This document shows positions 1-9,291 of a stretch of 20,534 nucleotides of DNA, piece by piece. A program made the position numbers and the translations under genes. A model generated the notes under the pieces. That model was not told the DNA's origin, did no database searches, and saw nothing but the letters and a program-made list of their open reading frames with translations. Source of the DNA: Gammaproteobacteria bacterium (GTDB taxonomy: Bacteria > Pseudomonadota > Gammaproteobacteria > Woeseiales > Woeseiaceae); the NCBI GenBank assembly GCA_002685275.1, contig NYWX01000045.1, forward strand, positions 1 through 20,534. Reading direction: 5' to 3'. Every line of letters starts with the position of its first letter. Position 1 is the first letter of the stretch.

Positions 1-29
1 TACACTATTAAATTTATTGTGAATCTCTA

Positions 30-494
30 GTGCTTAGAATCAGCAAATTAACTGATTATGGAACTGTTTTGCTTGCTTATTTAGCTACAAATCAACTCAC
101 TGTCAGCAGTGCAACTGAAGTAGCCGAAGCAACTGGAATAACTATACCTACAGTTAGTAAACTCTTAAAACTTTTAGCAAGATCTGGTCTTATTAATTCT
201 TCGCGGGGAATTAATGGTGGTTACCGATTGTCTAAAGACCCTTCTGCTATAAGTGCAGCCCATATTATTTATGCACTTGAAGGTCCAATAACAATTACTG
301 AGTGCAGTGGAGATAGATATAAATGTGAATATGAGAGTGAATGCAGTGTTAGTGGATCATGGCAGCGTATCAATATTCTAATTAAAGAGGTGCTTGATGG
401 GGTTTCACTTAAAGATCTCATTGAAACTAAAAGCTCTAATCCCCACTTCTACTTTAAAGGATCTGAAATAACTGTGGAAAATAATTTGAAATGA
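30..494 (+). CDS. Rrf2/IscR-family SUF operon regulator
   Basis: A 154-residue winged-helix regulator, probably an Fe-S sensing autoregulator of the suf operon that follows. The N-terminus ([10 protein letters not shown]) and a helix-turn-helix around residues 28-55 are typical of Rrf2 proteins. Three cysteines, C92, C99 and C105, occupy the cluster-binding loop used by IscR, although the spacing is wider and the flanking residues differ from E. coli IscR. The gene matches the SUF-associated regulator group known from Xanthomonas and other gammaproteobacteria rather than IscR proper. The start is GTG at 30; an in-frame TAA at 9-11 rules out a much longer protein, and no clear Shine-Dalgarno is visible in the 29 bases upstream. 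Its stop overlaps the sufB start (ATGA). Whether it activates or represses cannot be read from the sequence. Confidence 0.9.
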   Translation: MLRISKLTDYGTVLLAYLATNQLTVSSATEVAEATGITIPTVSKLLKLLARSGLINSSRGINGGYRLSKDPSAISAAHIIYALEGPITITECSGDRYKCEYESECSVSGSWQRINILIKEVLDGVSLKDLIETKSSNPHFYFKGSEITVENNLK

Positions 495-1939
495 CATCTG
501 AAAATGAAGAAATTGAAAATTTTGTAAATAAAAAGTACGAGCATGGCTTTGTTACTGATATTGAGGCAGAAACATTAGCCCCGGGGTTAGATGAAGATGT
601 GATACGAGCCATATCGTCACGAAAAAAAGAGCCTGATTTCATGCTTGAATGGCGTCTGCAAGCGTTTCATCAGTGGAAAAAGATGAAAGAACCTCAATGG
701 GCTCACATAAACTACAAACCTATAAGATTTGATGAAATTTCATATTTTTCTGCTCCAAAATCTAATGATGATCGCCCCAAAAGTTTAGATGAGGTTGACC
801 CAAAATTATTGGAGACTTACGAAAAACTTGGAATTCCTCTTCACGAGAGGGCCCGTTTAGCGGGAGTTGCAATTGACGCTGTTTTTGACAGTGTTTCTGT
901 GGCAACTACTTTTAAAGAAAAATTAGCTGATGCCGGAGTTATTTTTTGTTCATTTTCTGAGGCAGTAAGAAAATACCCGGATCTTATAAAGAAGTATCTT
1001 GGCACAGTAGTACCAAGGCGCGATAATTTTTATGCTGCACTTAATTCTGCTGTTTTCAGTGATGGCTCATTCGTTTACATTCCTAAAGGTGTTCGATGCC
1101 CCATGGAACTATCGACATACTTTCGCATCAATGCTATCAACACAGGGCAATTTGAGCGCACTTTGATAATTGCTGATGCAGGCAGTCATGTGAGCTATCT
1201 AGAAGGTTGTACAGCTCCAATGCGTGATGAAAATCAACTTCATGCAGCTGTTGTAGAACTTGTTGCTCTTGATGATGCAGAAATAAAGTATTCGACAGTT
1301 CAAAATTGGTATCCAGGCGATGAAAATGGAGTTGGTGGTATATATAACTTTGTAACCAAACGCGGTGATTGCCGCGGCAAGAATTCAAAAATTTCATGGA
1401 CGCAAGTGGAGACAGGTTCTGCAATAACCTGGAAATACCCGAGTTGTCTTTTGCGAGGAGAAAATTCGATAGGAGAGTTTTACTCTGTAGCAGTTGCAAA
1501 TAATATGCAGCAAGCAGATACGGGTACGAAAATGATTCATATTGGTAGAAACACTAGAAGCACAATTGTTTCAAAAGGGATTTCTGCAGGTAAGGCACAA
1601 AATACTTATCGTGGATTGGTTAAAGTTCTTCCGCAAGCACATGGTGCTTGGAATCACACTGAATGTGATTCTCTTCTTATTGGTAAGGAGTGCGGTGCTC
1701 ATACATTTCCTTACGTGGAGATTAAAAATCCTACCGCCAAGATTGAGCATGAGGCAACCACTTCAAAAATTTCTGCTAATCAATTGTTTTATTGCTTACA
1801 GCGGGGTATTTCAGAAGAAGATGCTGTCAATATGATAATCAATGGCTTTTGCAAAGAAGTTTTTAAAGAATTGCCAATGGAATTTGCAGTCGAGGCCCAA
1901 GCTTTGTTAAGTGTCAGCCTTGAAGGTTCAGTAGGTTAG
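491..1939 (+). CDS. sufB: Fe-S cluster scaffold subunit SufB
   Basis: SufB is the scaffold subunit of the cytoplasmic SufBC2D complex, on which sulfur and iron are assembled into a cluster. The 482-residue protein is near the E. coli length (495) and ends in the same SLEGSVG. From that C-terminal match, C392 corresponds to E. coli C405 (the sulfur-accepting cysteine), and H420 and E421 correspond to H433 and E434 of the cluster site. The blocks [13 protein letters not shown] (401-413) and HEATTSKIS (420-428) are diagnostic. The start ATG at 491 overlaps the stop of the regulator, which suggests translational coupling. sufC begins 8 bases after the stop. No truncation or frameshift is seen. 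Confidence 0.98.
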   Translation: MTSENEEIENFVNKKYEHGFVTDIEAETLAPGLDEDVIRAISSRKKEPDFMLEWRLQAFHQWKKMKEPQWAHINYKPIRFDEISYFSAPKSNDDRPKSLDEVDPKLLETYEKLGIPLHERARLAGVAIDAVFDSVSVATTFKEKLADAGVIFCSFSEAVRKYPDLIKKYLGTVVPRRDNFYAALNSAVFSDGSFVYIPKGVRCPMELSTYFRINAINTGQFERTLIIADAGSHVSYLEGCTAPMRDENQLHAAVVELVALDDAEIKYSTVQNWYPGDENGVGGIYNFVTKRGDCRGKNSKISWTQVETGSAITWKYPSCLLRGENSIGEFYSVAVANNMQQADTGTKMIHIGRNTRSTIVSKGISAGKAQNTYRGLVKVLPQAHGAWNHTECDSLLIGKECGAHTFPYVEIKNPTAKIEHEATTSKISANQLFYCLQRGISEEDAVNMIINGFCKEVFKELPMEFAVEAQALLSVSLEGSVG

Positions 1940-1947
1940 GAATAAAA

Positions 1948-2700
1948 ATGCTTGAAATAAAAAATTTAGAATGTTCTATTGAAAATACAGATATTCTTCG
2001 TGGATTATCTCTCTCTGTGAACGCAGGAGAAATTCATGCAATCATGGGTCCAAATGGTTCAGGTAAAAGCACACTTGGTCAAGTAATAGCTGGTAATAGT
2101 GATTATGAAGTATTGAGCGGATCAATATATTATTTGGGACAAAACCTTTTAGAACTTGAACCTGAGGAACGCGCTCGAGAAGGAATATTTCTTGGATTTC
2201 AATATCCTGTAGAAATTCCTGGTGTAAATAATACATATCTTTTAAAAGCTGCAGTCAACGCTAAGAGAAAGCATCAAGGACTAGAGGAAGTTGATGCATT
2301 TGAGTTCTTAAAGATTGCTCGAGAAAAGATGGCCTTACTTGGAATGGATACAAAATTTCTAAATCGTGGTGTGAATGAAGGATTCTCAGGCGGTGAAAAG
2401 AAAAGAAATGAAATACTTCAAATGGCGATGCTAGAACCTAGTTTGGCAATTCTTGATGAAACAGACTCTGGTTTAGATATTGATGCTTTAAAAGATGTTG
2501 CTGAGGGTGTTAATGCCTTACGAACTTTAGATAGAGCAGTTATATTAATCACTCATTACCAAAGGTTACTTAATTACATTCAGCCTGATTTTGTTCATGT
2601 TTTATCTGAAGGCAAGATTGTTAAATCTGGTGATAAATCACTAGCAATTGAACTTGAAAAGAGAGGATACGATTGGGTTAGTGAGGAAAATAGTAAATGA
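1948..2700 (+). CDS. sufC: Fe-S assembly ATPase SufC
   Basis: SufC is the ABC-type ATPase of SufBC2D; its dimerisation is thought to open the SufB-SufD interface for cluster building. The 250-residue protein has Walker [10 protein letters not shown] (34-42), the family-specific signature [10 protein letters not shown] (146-155), Walker B ending LAILDE with catalytic E171, and the switch histidine H203. It has no membrane segment, as expected for a soluble SUF ATPase rather than a transporter subunit. A GGAA Shine-Dalgarno lies just before the ATG at 1948, overlapping the sufB stop region. Its stop overlaps the start of sufD in an ATGA. Confidence 0.98.
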   Translation: MLEIKNLECSIENTDILRGLSLSVNAGEIHAIMGPNGSGKSTLGQVIAGNSDYEVLSGSIYYLGQNLLELEPEERAREGIFLGFQYPVEIPGVNNTYLLKAAVNAKRKHQGLEEVDAFEFLKIAREKMALLGMDTKFLNRGVNEGFSGGEKKRNEILQMAMLEPSLAILDETDSGLDIDALKDVAEGVNALRTLDRAVILITHYQRLLNYIQPDFVHVLSEGKIVKSGDKSLAIELEKRGYDWVSEENSK

Positions 2701-3971
2701 GCCGCTCCTCGCTTTCGATGGAAAATCTTAGAAAAGTTGTTCAAGATCTTCCTACCGATTCTTTATCGCCAACGCGTAATGCAGCACTGATTAATTTAAG
2801 CAAATCGGGTTTGCCTACAACCAAACATGAAGATTGGAAATACACAGATCTTAAACAACCATTAGATATTAGTAATCGTTGGTTAGCTGAGGGTGCATTT
2901 AAGACAAAAAATGAATCATTAGAGTTTACGATTGAATCAATTGTTGCATCTGTAGATGCAAACTGGTTAATAATTTCAAATGGTAAAATTGATCTGCAGT
3001 ATTTCAATAAAGAAAAAAATATTGAAGTTAGTCGATTCAGTGAAACTACAGCGCCATGTATTTTTGATCGCCCTCTGTCTTATTTTAATGCAGCTTTAAT
3101 GCAAGATGGCTTAAAGGTTTTTATTAATACTTCAACCAAAAAACCAATTGGTTTTCTTATTATTGATAATACAGATAAAAGTGTATCAATTTCTCAAGTA
3201 AATATTGAGATCGAAGTTGCTTGTAATTGCGATAGTGAAATTATTGAATATCATCACTCAGCTGGTCGAGAAGATCATTATTCAAACTCAGTTGTTACAT
3301 TAAACGTAAATAAAAATGCTATTACTCGTTATACCAAAATACAGAATCGCCAAACTAATCATACACAAACAAGTCTTGCGGCAATAACTTTAAAAAAAGA
3401 TTCAAAATTAAAAATGGCATGTTTTGATTTAGGTGGAGGTTTAATCCGCAATGATGTGAATATCAATCTTATCGAGCCAGGCTCAAATGCCGATTTTAAT
3501 GGACTTTATTTGGCAGGTGAAAATCAACATATAGATAATCATACAAAAGTTGAACATTTTGTTGGCCCTGCTAGTTCTTCGCAAGAATATCGAGGTATTT
3601 TAAATTCTGATAGCTGTTGTGTATGGAATGGTAGAGCAATTGTTCACAAAGGCGCAGATGGCACTGATGCTAATCAAAAAAATCAAAATTTATTATTGTC
3701 TGAGAAAGCTGAAATAAATACTAAACCTGAACTTGAAATATATGCAGATGAAGTTAAATGTAGTCATGGAGCAACGGTAGGACAGCTTGATGAGTCAGCA
3801 ATATTTTACTTACGAACTCGAGGATTAAGCATTCAACAAGCAACTGAAATTATCACTCAAGCCTTTGCAGCTGACTTGGTAAATAAAATACCTGTGTCAA
3901 CAGTAAAAGAGGAAGTCTCTTTGCTTGTTTCTTCTCGACTCTCAAAGCTCATCTCGGATAAATTGGTATGA
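2697..3971 (+). CDS. sufD: Fe-S cluster assembly protein SufD
   Basis: SufD is the SufB paralogue that completes SufBC2D and contributes to iron entry and cluster formation. The 424-residue protein matches the usual length. The N-terminal helical region has HEDWKYTD (44-51), typical of SufD, and the C-terminal beta-helix has the conserved run from [17 protein letters not shown] (311-327) to [11 protein letters not shown] (355-365). H357 in that motif corresponds to the functionally important H360 of E. coli SufD. The N-terminal half is more divergent and lysine/asparagine-rich, as often seen for SufD in low-GC genomes. The gene overlaps both neighbours through ATGA junctions (2697-2700 and 3968-3971), consistent with stoichiometric translation. 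Confidence 0.97.
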   Translation: MSRSSLSMENLRKVVQDLPTDSLSPTRNAALINLSKSGLPTTKHEDWKYTDLKQPLDISNRWLAEGAFKTKNESLEFTIESIVASVDANWLIISNGKIDLQYFNKEKNIEVSRFSETTAPCIFDRPLSYFNAALMQDGLKVFINTSTKKPIGFLIIDNTDKSVSISQVNIEIEVACNCDSEIIEYHHSAGREDHYSNSVVTLNVNKNAITRYTKIQNRQTNHTQTSLAAITLKKDSKLKMACFDLGGGLIRNDVNINLIEPGSNADFNGLYLAGENQHIDNHTKVEHFVGPASSSQEYRGILNSDSCCVWNGRAIVHKGADGTDANQKNQNLLLSEKAEINTKPELEIYADEVKCSHGATVGQLDESAIFYLRTRGLSIQQATEIITQAFAADLVNKIPVSTVKEEVSLLVSSRLSKLISDKLV

Positions 3972-5209
3972 ATCATATACAAACAAAAAGCGCTGTTAAT
4001 ATAGAGTATTTTCGTAAAGACTTTCCAACCTTGGATCAAGAGGTCAATGGTTATCCATTAACATTTCTTGATAGTGCAGCATCATCGCAACAGCCTTCAG
4101 CTGTAATAAATGCAATATCTCAGTATCACAGTGAAAATCATGCAAATGTACATAGAGGAGTTCACACCTTAAGTCATCGAGCGACTGAATCATATGAAGG
4201 TTCTAGGGATAAAGTATGTGGCTTCATTAATGCGTCGAGTCGAAGTGAAATAATCTTTACAAGTGGCGCCACTGAATCAATTAATTTAGTTGCTCAAAGT
4301 TTTTGCAGGCCGACGTTGAATAAAGGTGATCAAATTTTAATCTCCTGGCTTGAACATCACTCGAATATCGTACCTTGGCAGCTTATCTGTGAGCAGACTG
4401 GTGCTGAACTAATTGTTGCCCCTATAAACAAAAATGGTGAGATTGATACTGATGCAATGATTAGCATGATGACAAAGAAAGTAAAAATGTTGGCAGTCGG
4501 CCATATTTCAAACGCTTTAGGTACTGTAAATCCGTTGCAAAAAATTATTTCTGCTGCTAAGGATATGGAAATTCCAGTTCTAATTGACGGAGCCCAAGGT
4601 GTGCCTCACATGAAAGTTGATGTTCAATCGCTTAATTGCGACTTCTATGTTTTTTCAGGACATAAAATGTTGGGCCCTACGGGAATCGGTGTTTTATGGG
4701 GAAAAGAAAAGATCCTTGATACTATGCCACCTTTCAAAAGTGGAGGTGACATGATTTTAGAAGTTAGCTTTGATAAAACAACTTTTAATGAATTGCCTTA
4801 TAAATTTGAAGCAGGTACACCTAATATATCTGGAGCGGTAGGGCTTGGTGCGGCAATTGATTACCTACAAAATATTGGCATGACTAATATTTATGAGTAT
4901 GAGAAATTTTTACATAATTATATGGTAAACAAACTAAAAGAAGTTGAAGGTATTAAATTGATAGGCAAAGCAAAAAATCAAGCAAGCGTTCAGTCGTTTC
5001 AACTTGATGATATACACCCACATGATCTTGGGAGCATACTTGATCATCAAGGTGTAGCTGTTCGTACTGGACATCATTGTGCAATGCCAGTTATGAAATT
5101 TTTGGAAATCCCAGGCACAACCAGAGCGTCACTTGGTTTATACAATAATACTGATGATATCAATCGACTGACTGATGCACTTGAAAAAGCGCGTCAGATA
5201 TTTAAATAA
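3968..5209 (+). CDS. sufS: Cysteine desulfurase SufS (class II, PLP-dependent)
   Basis: SufS takes sulfur from L-cysteine as an enzyme persulfide and passes it to a SufE or SufU partner. The 413-residue protein carries the PLP Schiff-base lysine K233 in FSGHKMLGPTG, PLP-binding D207 in IDGAQ, H131 in the EHHSNIVPW motif, and catalytic C371 in RTGHHCAMP. The short loop around C371 marks the class II (SufS/CsdA) type, which needs a partner for efficient sulfur release, unlike IscS. The ATG overlaps the sufD stop, and the TAA shares one base with the ATG of the SufU-type gene, so desulfurase and presumed acceptor are translationally coupled. Confidence 0.97.
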   Translation: MNHIQTKSAVNIEYFRKDFPTLDQEVNGYPLTFLDSAASSQQPSAVINAISQYHSENHANVHRGVHTLSHRATESYEGSRDKVCGFINASSRSEIIFTSGATESINLVAQSFCRPTLNKGDQILISWLEHHSNIVPWQLICEQTGAELIVAPINKNGEIDTDAMISMMTKKVKMLAVGHISNALGTVNPLQKIISAAKDMEIPVLIDGAQGVPHMKVDVQSLNCDFYVFSGHKMLGPTGIGVLWGKEKILDTMPPFKSGGDMILEVSFDKTTFNELPYKFEAGTPNISGAVGLGAAIDYLQNIGMTNIYEYEKFLHNYMVNKLKEVEGIKLIGKAKNQASVQSFQLDDIHPHDLGSILDHQGVAVRTGHHCAMPVMKFLEIPGTTRASLGLYNNTDDINRLTDALEKARQIFK

Positions 5210-5685
5210 TGAAAACTCAAAGTATTTCTGATATTCAAAACCTTTATCGAGAATTGATCATTGAACATGCCCATAAACCACGAAACTATCGGCATCTTAA
5301 AGATGCAACCCATACAGCAGAAGGTATAAATCCCCTTTGCGGTGATAAATTACAATTATATATTCAAGTAGATAAAAAGAAGATCATAAAAGATATTGGA
5401 TTTGAAGGATCAGGATGTGCAATCTCTATGGCATCAGCATCTTTGCTAACTGAAACGATAAAAAATCTCTCACTAATAGAAGCTAATAATTATTTTATTT
5501 CAATAAATAACTTGCTGCTAAATAAAAAAATTAATTCTAAATCCTCTAAGAATATTGATTTATCTAAATTAAAAGCATTAGAGGGGGTAAACCAATATCC
5601 AATGCGTATCAAATGTGCGACTCTTGCATGGCATGCATTAAATTCTGCAATCAATAAAAATTCACCTATCGTTACAACAGAGTAA
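5209..5685 (+). CDS. sufU: SufU-type IscU/NifU-N fold sulfur acceptor
   Basis: A 158-residue IscU-fold protein. The three conserved cysteines are C44 (NPLCGD, with D46), C70 (GSGCAIS) and C136 (RIKCATLAW). The gap of 66 residues between C70 and C136 is too long for IscU (about 43) and fits the insertion that defines SufU; R133, three residues before C136, matches the SufU-specific arginine seen in Bacillus. The IscU HscA-binding LPPVK motif is absent. SufU of Gram-positive bacteria binds zinc and receives sulfur from SufS; here it sits directly after sufS and no sufE is in the operon, so the same role is inferred. The inserted segment (about 100-125) is very lysine/asparagine/serine-rich. Confidence 0.88.
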   Translation: MKTQSISDIQNLYRELIIEHAHKPRNYRHLKDATHTAEGINPLCGDKLQLYIQVDKKKIIKDIGFEGSGCAISMASASLLTETIKNLSLIEANNYFISINNLLLNKKINSKSSKNIDLSKLKALEGVNQYPMRIKCATLAWHALNSAINKNSPIVTTE

Positions 5686-5690
5686 ATCTT

Positions 5691-6242
5691 ATGTTTGGTC
5701 ATACTAACGAGCCATTTTTATTAACGAGAGATGTTACTGCAGTGATTATTCCAGCAGGTGAAAAAGTCTCTCTCCAAAAAGATACAAATGGGTTTATTAC
5801 CCAGGCCCTTGGAGGAAGTTTTACAGTATATGTTGAAGGAAACCTTTTTCGAATATCCGGCATTGATGCAGATGCTCTAGGAAAAGATCCTATTCCGCCA
5901 CCAGAAATCCCGAAAGATGCCACTAATGATGATATTGAAGAAGTAATATGGAAACAACTTAAGACTTGTTATGATCCTGAGATACCTGTCGATATCGTAA
6001 ATCTTGGTCTTATATATCGGTGTGATATTAATGTTCTTGCTAATGGCAAACGATCTGTTGAAATAGATATGACGCTTACAGCCCCAGGTTGTGGTATGGG
6101 AGACGTTCTTGTAGCTGATGCCAGAGAGAAGATAGCTATCATCCCTACAGTATCTGATGTCAAAATCGAACTTGTCTTTGATCCGCCTTGGAATGTGAAT
6201 TTGATGTCAGAAGAAGCTAAATTACAAACTGGATTAATGTAG
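5691..6242 (+). CDS. sufT: SUF maturation protein SufT (MIP18/DUF59 family)
   Basis: SufT proteins help mature Fe-S proteins, probably in cluster transfer to targets, though the exact reaction is unsettled. The 183-residue protein is the long SufT form: an N-terminal extension (about 1-75) followed by a MIP18-type domain (about 82-175). Key motifs are DPEIPVDIVNLGLIY (95-109), TAPGCGMGD (130-138) with the conserved C134, and FDPPWN (163-168). The short proline run PIPPPEIP (67-74) links the two parts. It starts 5 bases after sufU and is the last gene of the operon; a weak AT-rich inverted repeat follows before the converging sppA. Confidence 0.93.
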   Translation: MFGHTNEPFLLTRDVTAVIIPAGEKVSLQKDTNGFITQALGGSFTVYVEGNLFRISGIDADALGKDPIPPPEIPKDATNDDIEEVIWKQLKTCYDPEIPVDIVNLGLIYRCDINVLANGKRSVEIDMTLTAPGCGMGDVLVADAREKIAIIPTVSDVKIELVFDPPWNVNLMSEEAKLQTGLM

Positions 6243-6293
6243 TCTGTTTTTTATTTAAATATGTTTCTTGAGTGCAAATTCAAAATTAATCAC

Positions 6294-6314
6294 AATTAAA
6301 AGTCTTTTTTAATT
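6294..6314. terminator. Possible bidirectional terminator between sufT and sppA
   Basis: AATTAAAA (6294-6301) pairs with TTTTAATT (6307-6314) around a 5-base loop, with a T-run inside the right arm. The 8-bp stem has no G or C, so it would be weak, but it is the only stem seen in the 70-base gap between two converging operons and could act on both strands. Confidence 0.3.
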
Positions 6315-8166
6315 ACTCGACTTCACAAAAACAATGTGAGTAAATTCCTTTTGGATCATTTAGTTGGGATAAATCATTTATTGTATCCTGCAAATCTTTA
6401 GAGAATATTTTATTAAATAGAGATCCACTAGAAAATACTGAAATATCAATACCTATACTTTCAAAAGTTGAGAGAAAATCGATGATTATTTGCTCTGTTG
6501 TAGATAAACTGGATTCAAGTATCTTTTTTCCAAAATTGCCATCTTCTAAACCGGCAAGATCAGCTGCAATCTTTATGGCATCATCGTAATTACCTAATTC
6601 ATCAATTAATCCATACTCAAGTGCATCTTGACCGCTCCAAACTTGACCTTGAGCCACAGCATCCACATCAGTTTTTTTCATTCCACGAGTATCAGCTACA
6701 CCAGAAATAAAATCATCATATGTATCTTCTATAATCAGTTGAAAAAGGTTTTTTGTGTTTGTGGACATCTCACGATCAGGTTGTAACTGTCCCACCCAAG
6801 GTGATGTTCCCACTCCATCAGTTTTGATACCTAAGGCACCCAGTGTACGCTGGTAAGTTGGAAACATACCAAATACACCAATTGAGCCAGTAATAGTAGC
6901 TGGACTAGCAATAATTTTATCTGCACCCATTGAAATAAAATAACCCCCGGAAGCAGCAACACTGCTCATTGAGGCAACAACAGGTTTTCCAGCGGCTTTT
7001 AATGCTGAAAGCTCATGAGAAATAACATCAGATGCAAACATACTACCTCCTGGGCTATCGACACGAAGTACAACAGCATTGATTGTGTCATCAGTTAATG
7101 CTTTACGAAGTAAAGCTGCGGTTGAGTCACCCCCAATAGTGCCAGGCGCTTGAATGCCATCTAAAATATTTCCGACTGCCATTACTATAGCTACATTCTT
7201 ATTTCTGGAGTTGTCGCTCTCAGTCATGCGCATACTTTGCAGATAATCTGTTGAGTTTATTGCAGAATACATAGCTTCATCACTAACATCTTCACCTACA
7301 TACTCTTTTAATAATAAAATCAATTCAGGTCTACTTAATAATTTATCAACTAACTCTGCTTCTAATGCTGCAAGAGCCATATCACCATTTGCTTCACTGA
7401 CATATACTAATAAATCTTGAGTAAAGCTATTAATAAAACCAGCGTCCATATCTCGAGCAATTTCTATATCTTTCTGATACATCTCCCAAAACTGATTTAT
7501 CAATCGAATGCGAGATTGTCGATCTTCCGGAGACATATCCATTCGTGTGTATGACTCAATAAATGACTTATGGGTTCCAACTCGAAACACGTTCCAGTCG
7601 ATCAAAAGGTTATCTATTGCCTCTTTAAAATAATTTTTATAGCCGCCAAAGCCTTTAAGAAATACCATACCTTGAGGATGCATATATATTTCATTCGCAT
7701 GTGCTGCCAAATAATAAGCTGCTTGACTAAATAAATCACCACTAGCAATTATGGGTTTACCAGACTGCTTAAATTCTTCTAAAGCCTTGCTGACACGACG
7801 TAATTTATCTAATCCGCCACCCGAAAGTCCGCTCAGCTCCAAATGAACAGCTAAAATACGATTATCATTTTTTGCAAAAGTTAGGGCATCAACAATATCT
7901 TGAACTAACGTTTGCGGTTGAGTGTTTTCAAAGAGGTTTGCAAGCGCTCGGTCGTATGGATCCCCATCTAACTGTTCAACTAATGGCCCTATTGGTTGAA
8001 TAAATAAGGCTGCTTTTTTTGGTAGCAAAGGCGGTGTAATTGAGATTGATCCTAAAAAAATCAATGATAGTGCTAATAAAAAAAATAAATGTAATATTTT
8101 TCTTATGCTGTCAACGCCATACCAAATACTAGATAATATATTTAATATGAATTTTTTTACTATCAT
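6313..8166 (-). CDS. sppA: Signal peptide peptidase SppA, 67 kDa type
   Basis: SppA is an inner-membrane serine protease with its active site facing the periplasm; it degrades signal peptides cleaved from exported proteins. At 617 residues it is the long, duplicated-domain form (E. coli 618). One N-terminal transmembrane segment lies at about 24-46. The catalytic lysine is K200 (FRVGTHKS, equivalent to E. coli K209) in the N-terminal half, and the nucleophile is S406 (AASGGY, equivalent to S409) in the C-terminal half, which also has VDSPGGS (369-375). Both catalytic residues are present, so it should be active. The start is 9 bases after the dehydrogenase stop, with a GGA Shine-Dalgarno overlapping that stop codon, so it looks like the last gene of the TRAP operon, an unusual place for it. 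Confidence 0.96.
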   Translation of the reverse strand: MIVKKFILNILSSIWYGVDSIRKILHLFFLLALSLIFLGSISITPPLLPKKAALFIQPIGPLVEQLDGDPYDRALANLFENTQPQTLVQDIVDALTFAKNDNRILAVHLELSGLSGGGLDKLRRVSKALEEFKQSGKPIIASGDLFSQAAYYLAAHANEIYMHPQGMVFLKGFGGYKNYFKEAIDNLLIDWNVFRVGTHKSFIESYTRMDMSPEDRQSRIRLINQFWEMYQKDIEIARDMDAGFINSFTQDLLVYVSEANGDMALAALEAELVDKLLSRPELILLLKEYVGEDVSDEAMYSAINSTDYLQSMRMTESDNSRNKNVAIVMAVGNILDGIQAPGTIGGDSTAALLRKALTDDTINAVVLRVDSPGGSMFASDVISHELSALKAAGKPVVASMSSVAASGGYFISMGADKIIASPATITGSIGVFGMFPTYQRTLGALGIKTDGVGTSPWVGQLQPDREMSTNTKNLFQLIIEDTYDDFISGVADTRGMKKTDVDAVAQGQVWSGQDALEYGLIDELGNYDDAIKIAADLAGLEDGNFGKKILESSLSTTEQIIIDFLSTFESIGIDISVFSSGSLFNKIFSKDLQDTINDLSQLNDPKGIYSHCFCEVE

Positions 8167-8175
8167 CCTAAATTC

Positions 8176-9276
8176 CTAGCTTGAAGAAGATAAATAACTA
8201 ATTCTAAAGATTTTTCCTGAGTAATCATCACTTACTAGCATTGATCCATCATCTAAAACCACCAAATCCACAGGTCTTCCTGATACAGTATCAAGGCCAT
8301 CATCGCTCTGAAGCCATCCAGTTGCAAAAGGCTCATAAGAAATAGCAGCTTCTTCTTCAAATTTAACTAATGAAATACGATAGCCTATCTTTTTAGATCT
8401 GTTCCATGACCCATGCTCAGCAATAAATACTTGACCCTGATATTCTGTAGGAAACATATCGCCATAATAGAAAGCAAGCCCTAGTGGAGCAACATGGGGG
8501 CCAAGCTTCTGGACAGGAGCACGATAATCAGCGCATCTTTTTCCCTGACCAAAGACAGGATCAAGTATTTCTCCAGCATGGCAATATGGGAAACCAAAGT
8601 TTAAGCCTTTAACTTCAGCTTTATTTAATTCGCATGAAGGTAAGTTATCTCCTAGCATGTCGCGGCCATTGTCAGTAAACCATAGCTCTTTTGTTATAGG
8701 GTGCCATGTAAAGCCGACTGAATTACGGATACCTGATGCATAAATCTCACGATCAGTGCCATCAGGGTTCATGCGAATTATATTTGCATAGCCTTCCTCT
8801 TCGCAAATATTACATGGTGCTCCAATACTTATGTAAAGTTTATTGTCAGGACCAAAGCTTATATATCGCCATCCATGCCAACTCTCAGAGGGCAACTCAA
8901 TATCGAGCACTACAGGCTCAGGTACATCGTAAAGATTTGATTCAATATTATCATAACGATATATCCTGTCTATTTCTGCTACATATAGATTACCTTCATG
9001 GAACGCAATGCCGTTTGGTGTGCTCAAACCATCATCTAAAGTTATCGTACGTGTAATGTTATTCTCAGAAACAACTGCAAAAATACTATCGCCACTTCTA
9101 TTTGAAGCAAAAATAGTGCCGCTATCACTTAAAGTTAGCGAACGAGCATTAGGGACATCAGCGTATTTTTCAATAATAAACCCGGGTGGCATGATAATAT
9201 TCTCTATAGCAAATGCTTTTAGTGATATTAAAAAGATGACAACTATTGAAATATATTTAAATTTTCTAAAATTCAT
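8176..9276 (-). CDS. Periplasmic PQQ-type sugar (L-sorbosone-like) dehydrogenase
   Basis: A 366-residue exported beta-propeller protein of the glucose/sorbosone dehydrogenase family. A signal peptide spans about residues 1-23 (hydrophobic core, then AFA before IE). Family motifs include HGWRYISFGPDNKLYISIG (134-152), SGIRNSVGF (181-189), DNGRDMLGDNLP (202-213), AEHGSWNRSKKIGYR (286-300) and GRPVDLVVLDDG (333-344). By analogy with soluble glucose dehydrogenase, H134 and R184 are candidate catalytic and PQQ-contacting residues; that mapping is inferred. Five cysteines lie in the mature protein (C155, C158, C215, C232, C248), including a CNIC pair. Substrate is unknown; many relatives are annotated only by homology to sorbosone dehydrogenase. 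It starts 15 bases after dctM, with AGGA upstream of the ATG, so it belongs to the transporter operon. Confidence 0.85.
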   Translation of the reverse strand: MNFRKFKYISIVVIFLISLKAFAIENIIMPPGFIIEKYADVPNARSLTLSDSGTIFASNRSGDSIFAVVSENNITRTITLDDGLSTPNGIAFHEGNLYVAEIDRIYRYDNIESNLYDVPEPVVLDIELPSESWHGWRYISFGPDNKLYISIGAPCNICEEEGYANIIRMNPDGTDREIYASGIRNSVGFTWHPITKELWFTDNGRDMLGDNLPSCELNKAEVKGLNFGFPYCHAGEILDPVFGQGKRCADYRAPVQKLGPHVAPLGLAFYYGDMFPTEYQGQVFIAEHGSWNRSKKIGYRISLVKFEEEAAISYEPFATGWLQSDDGLDTVSGRPVDLVVLDDGSMLVSDDYSGKIFRISYLSSSS

Positions 9277-9291
9277 TTGAAAAATTCCTGA

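Noticed and set aside
1137..1499. Open frame of 120 codons on the - strand inside sufB
   Set aside because: It is fully antisense to a strongly conserved gene, has no recognisable domain and no upstream signals.
8736..9056. Open frame of 106 codons on the + strand inside the dehydrogenase gene
   Set aside because: His/Gln/Tyr-rich composition is what reverse reading of this gene would give; no Shine-Dalgarno or family match.
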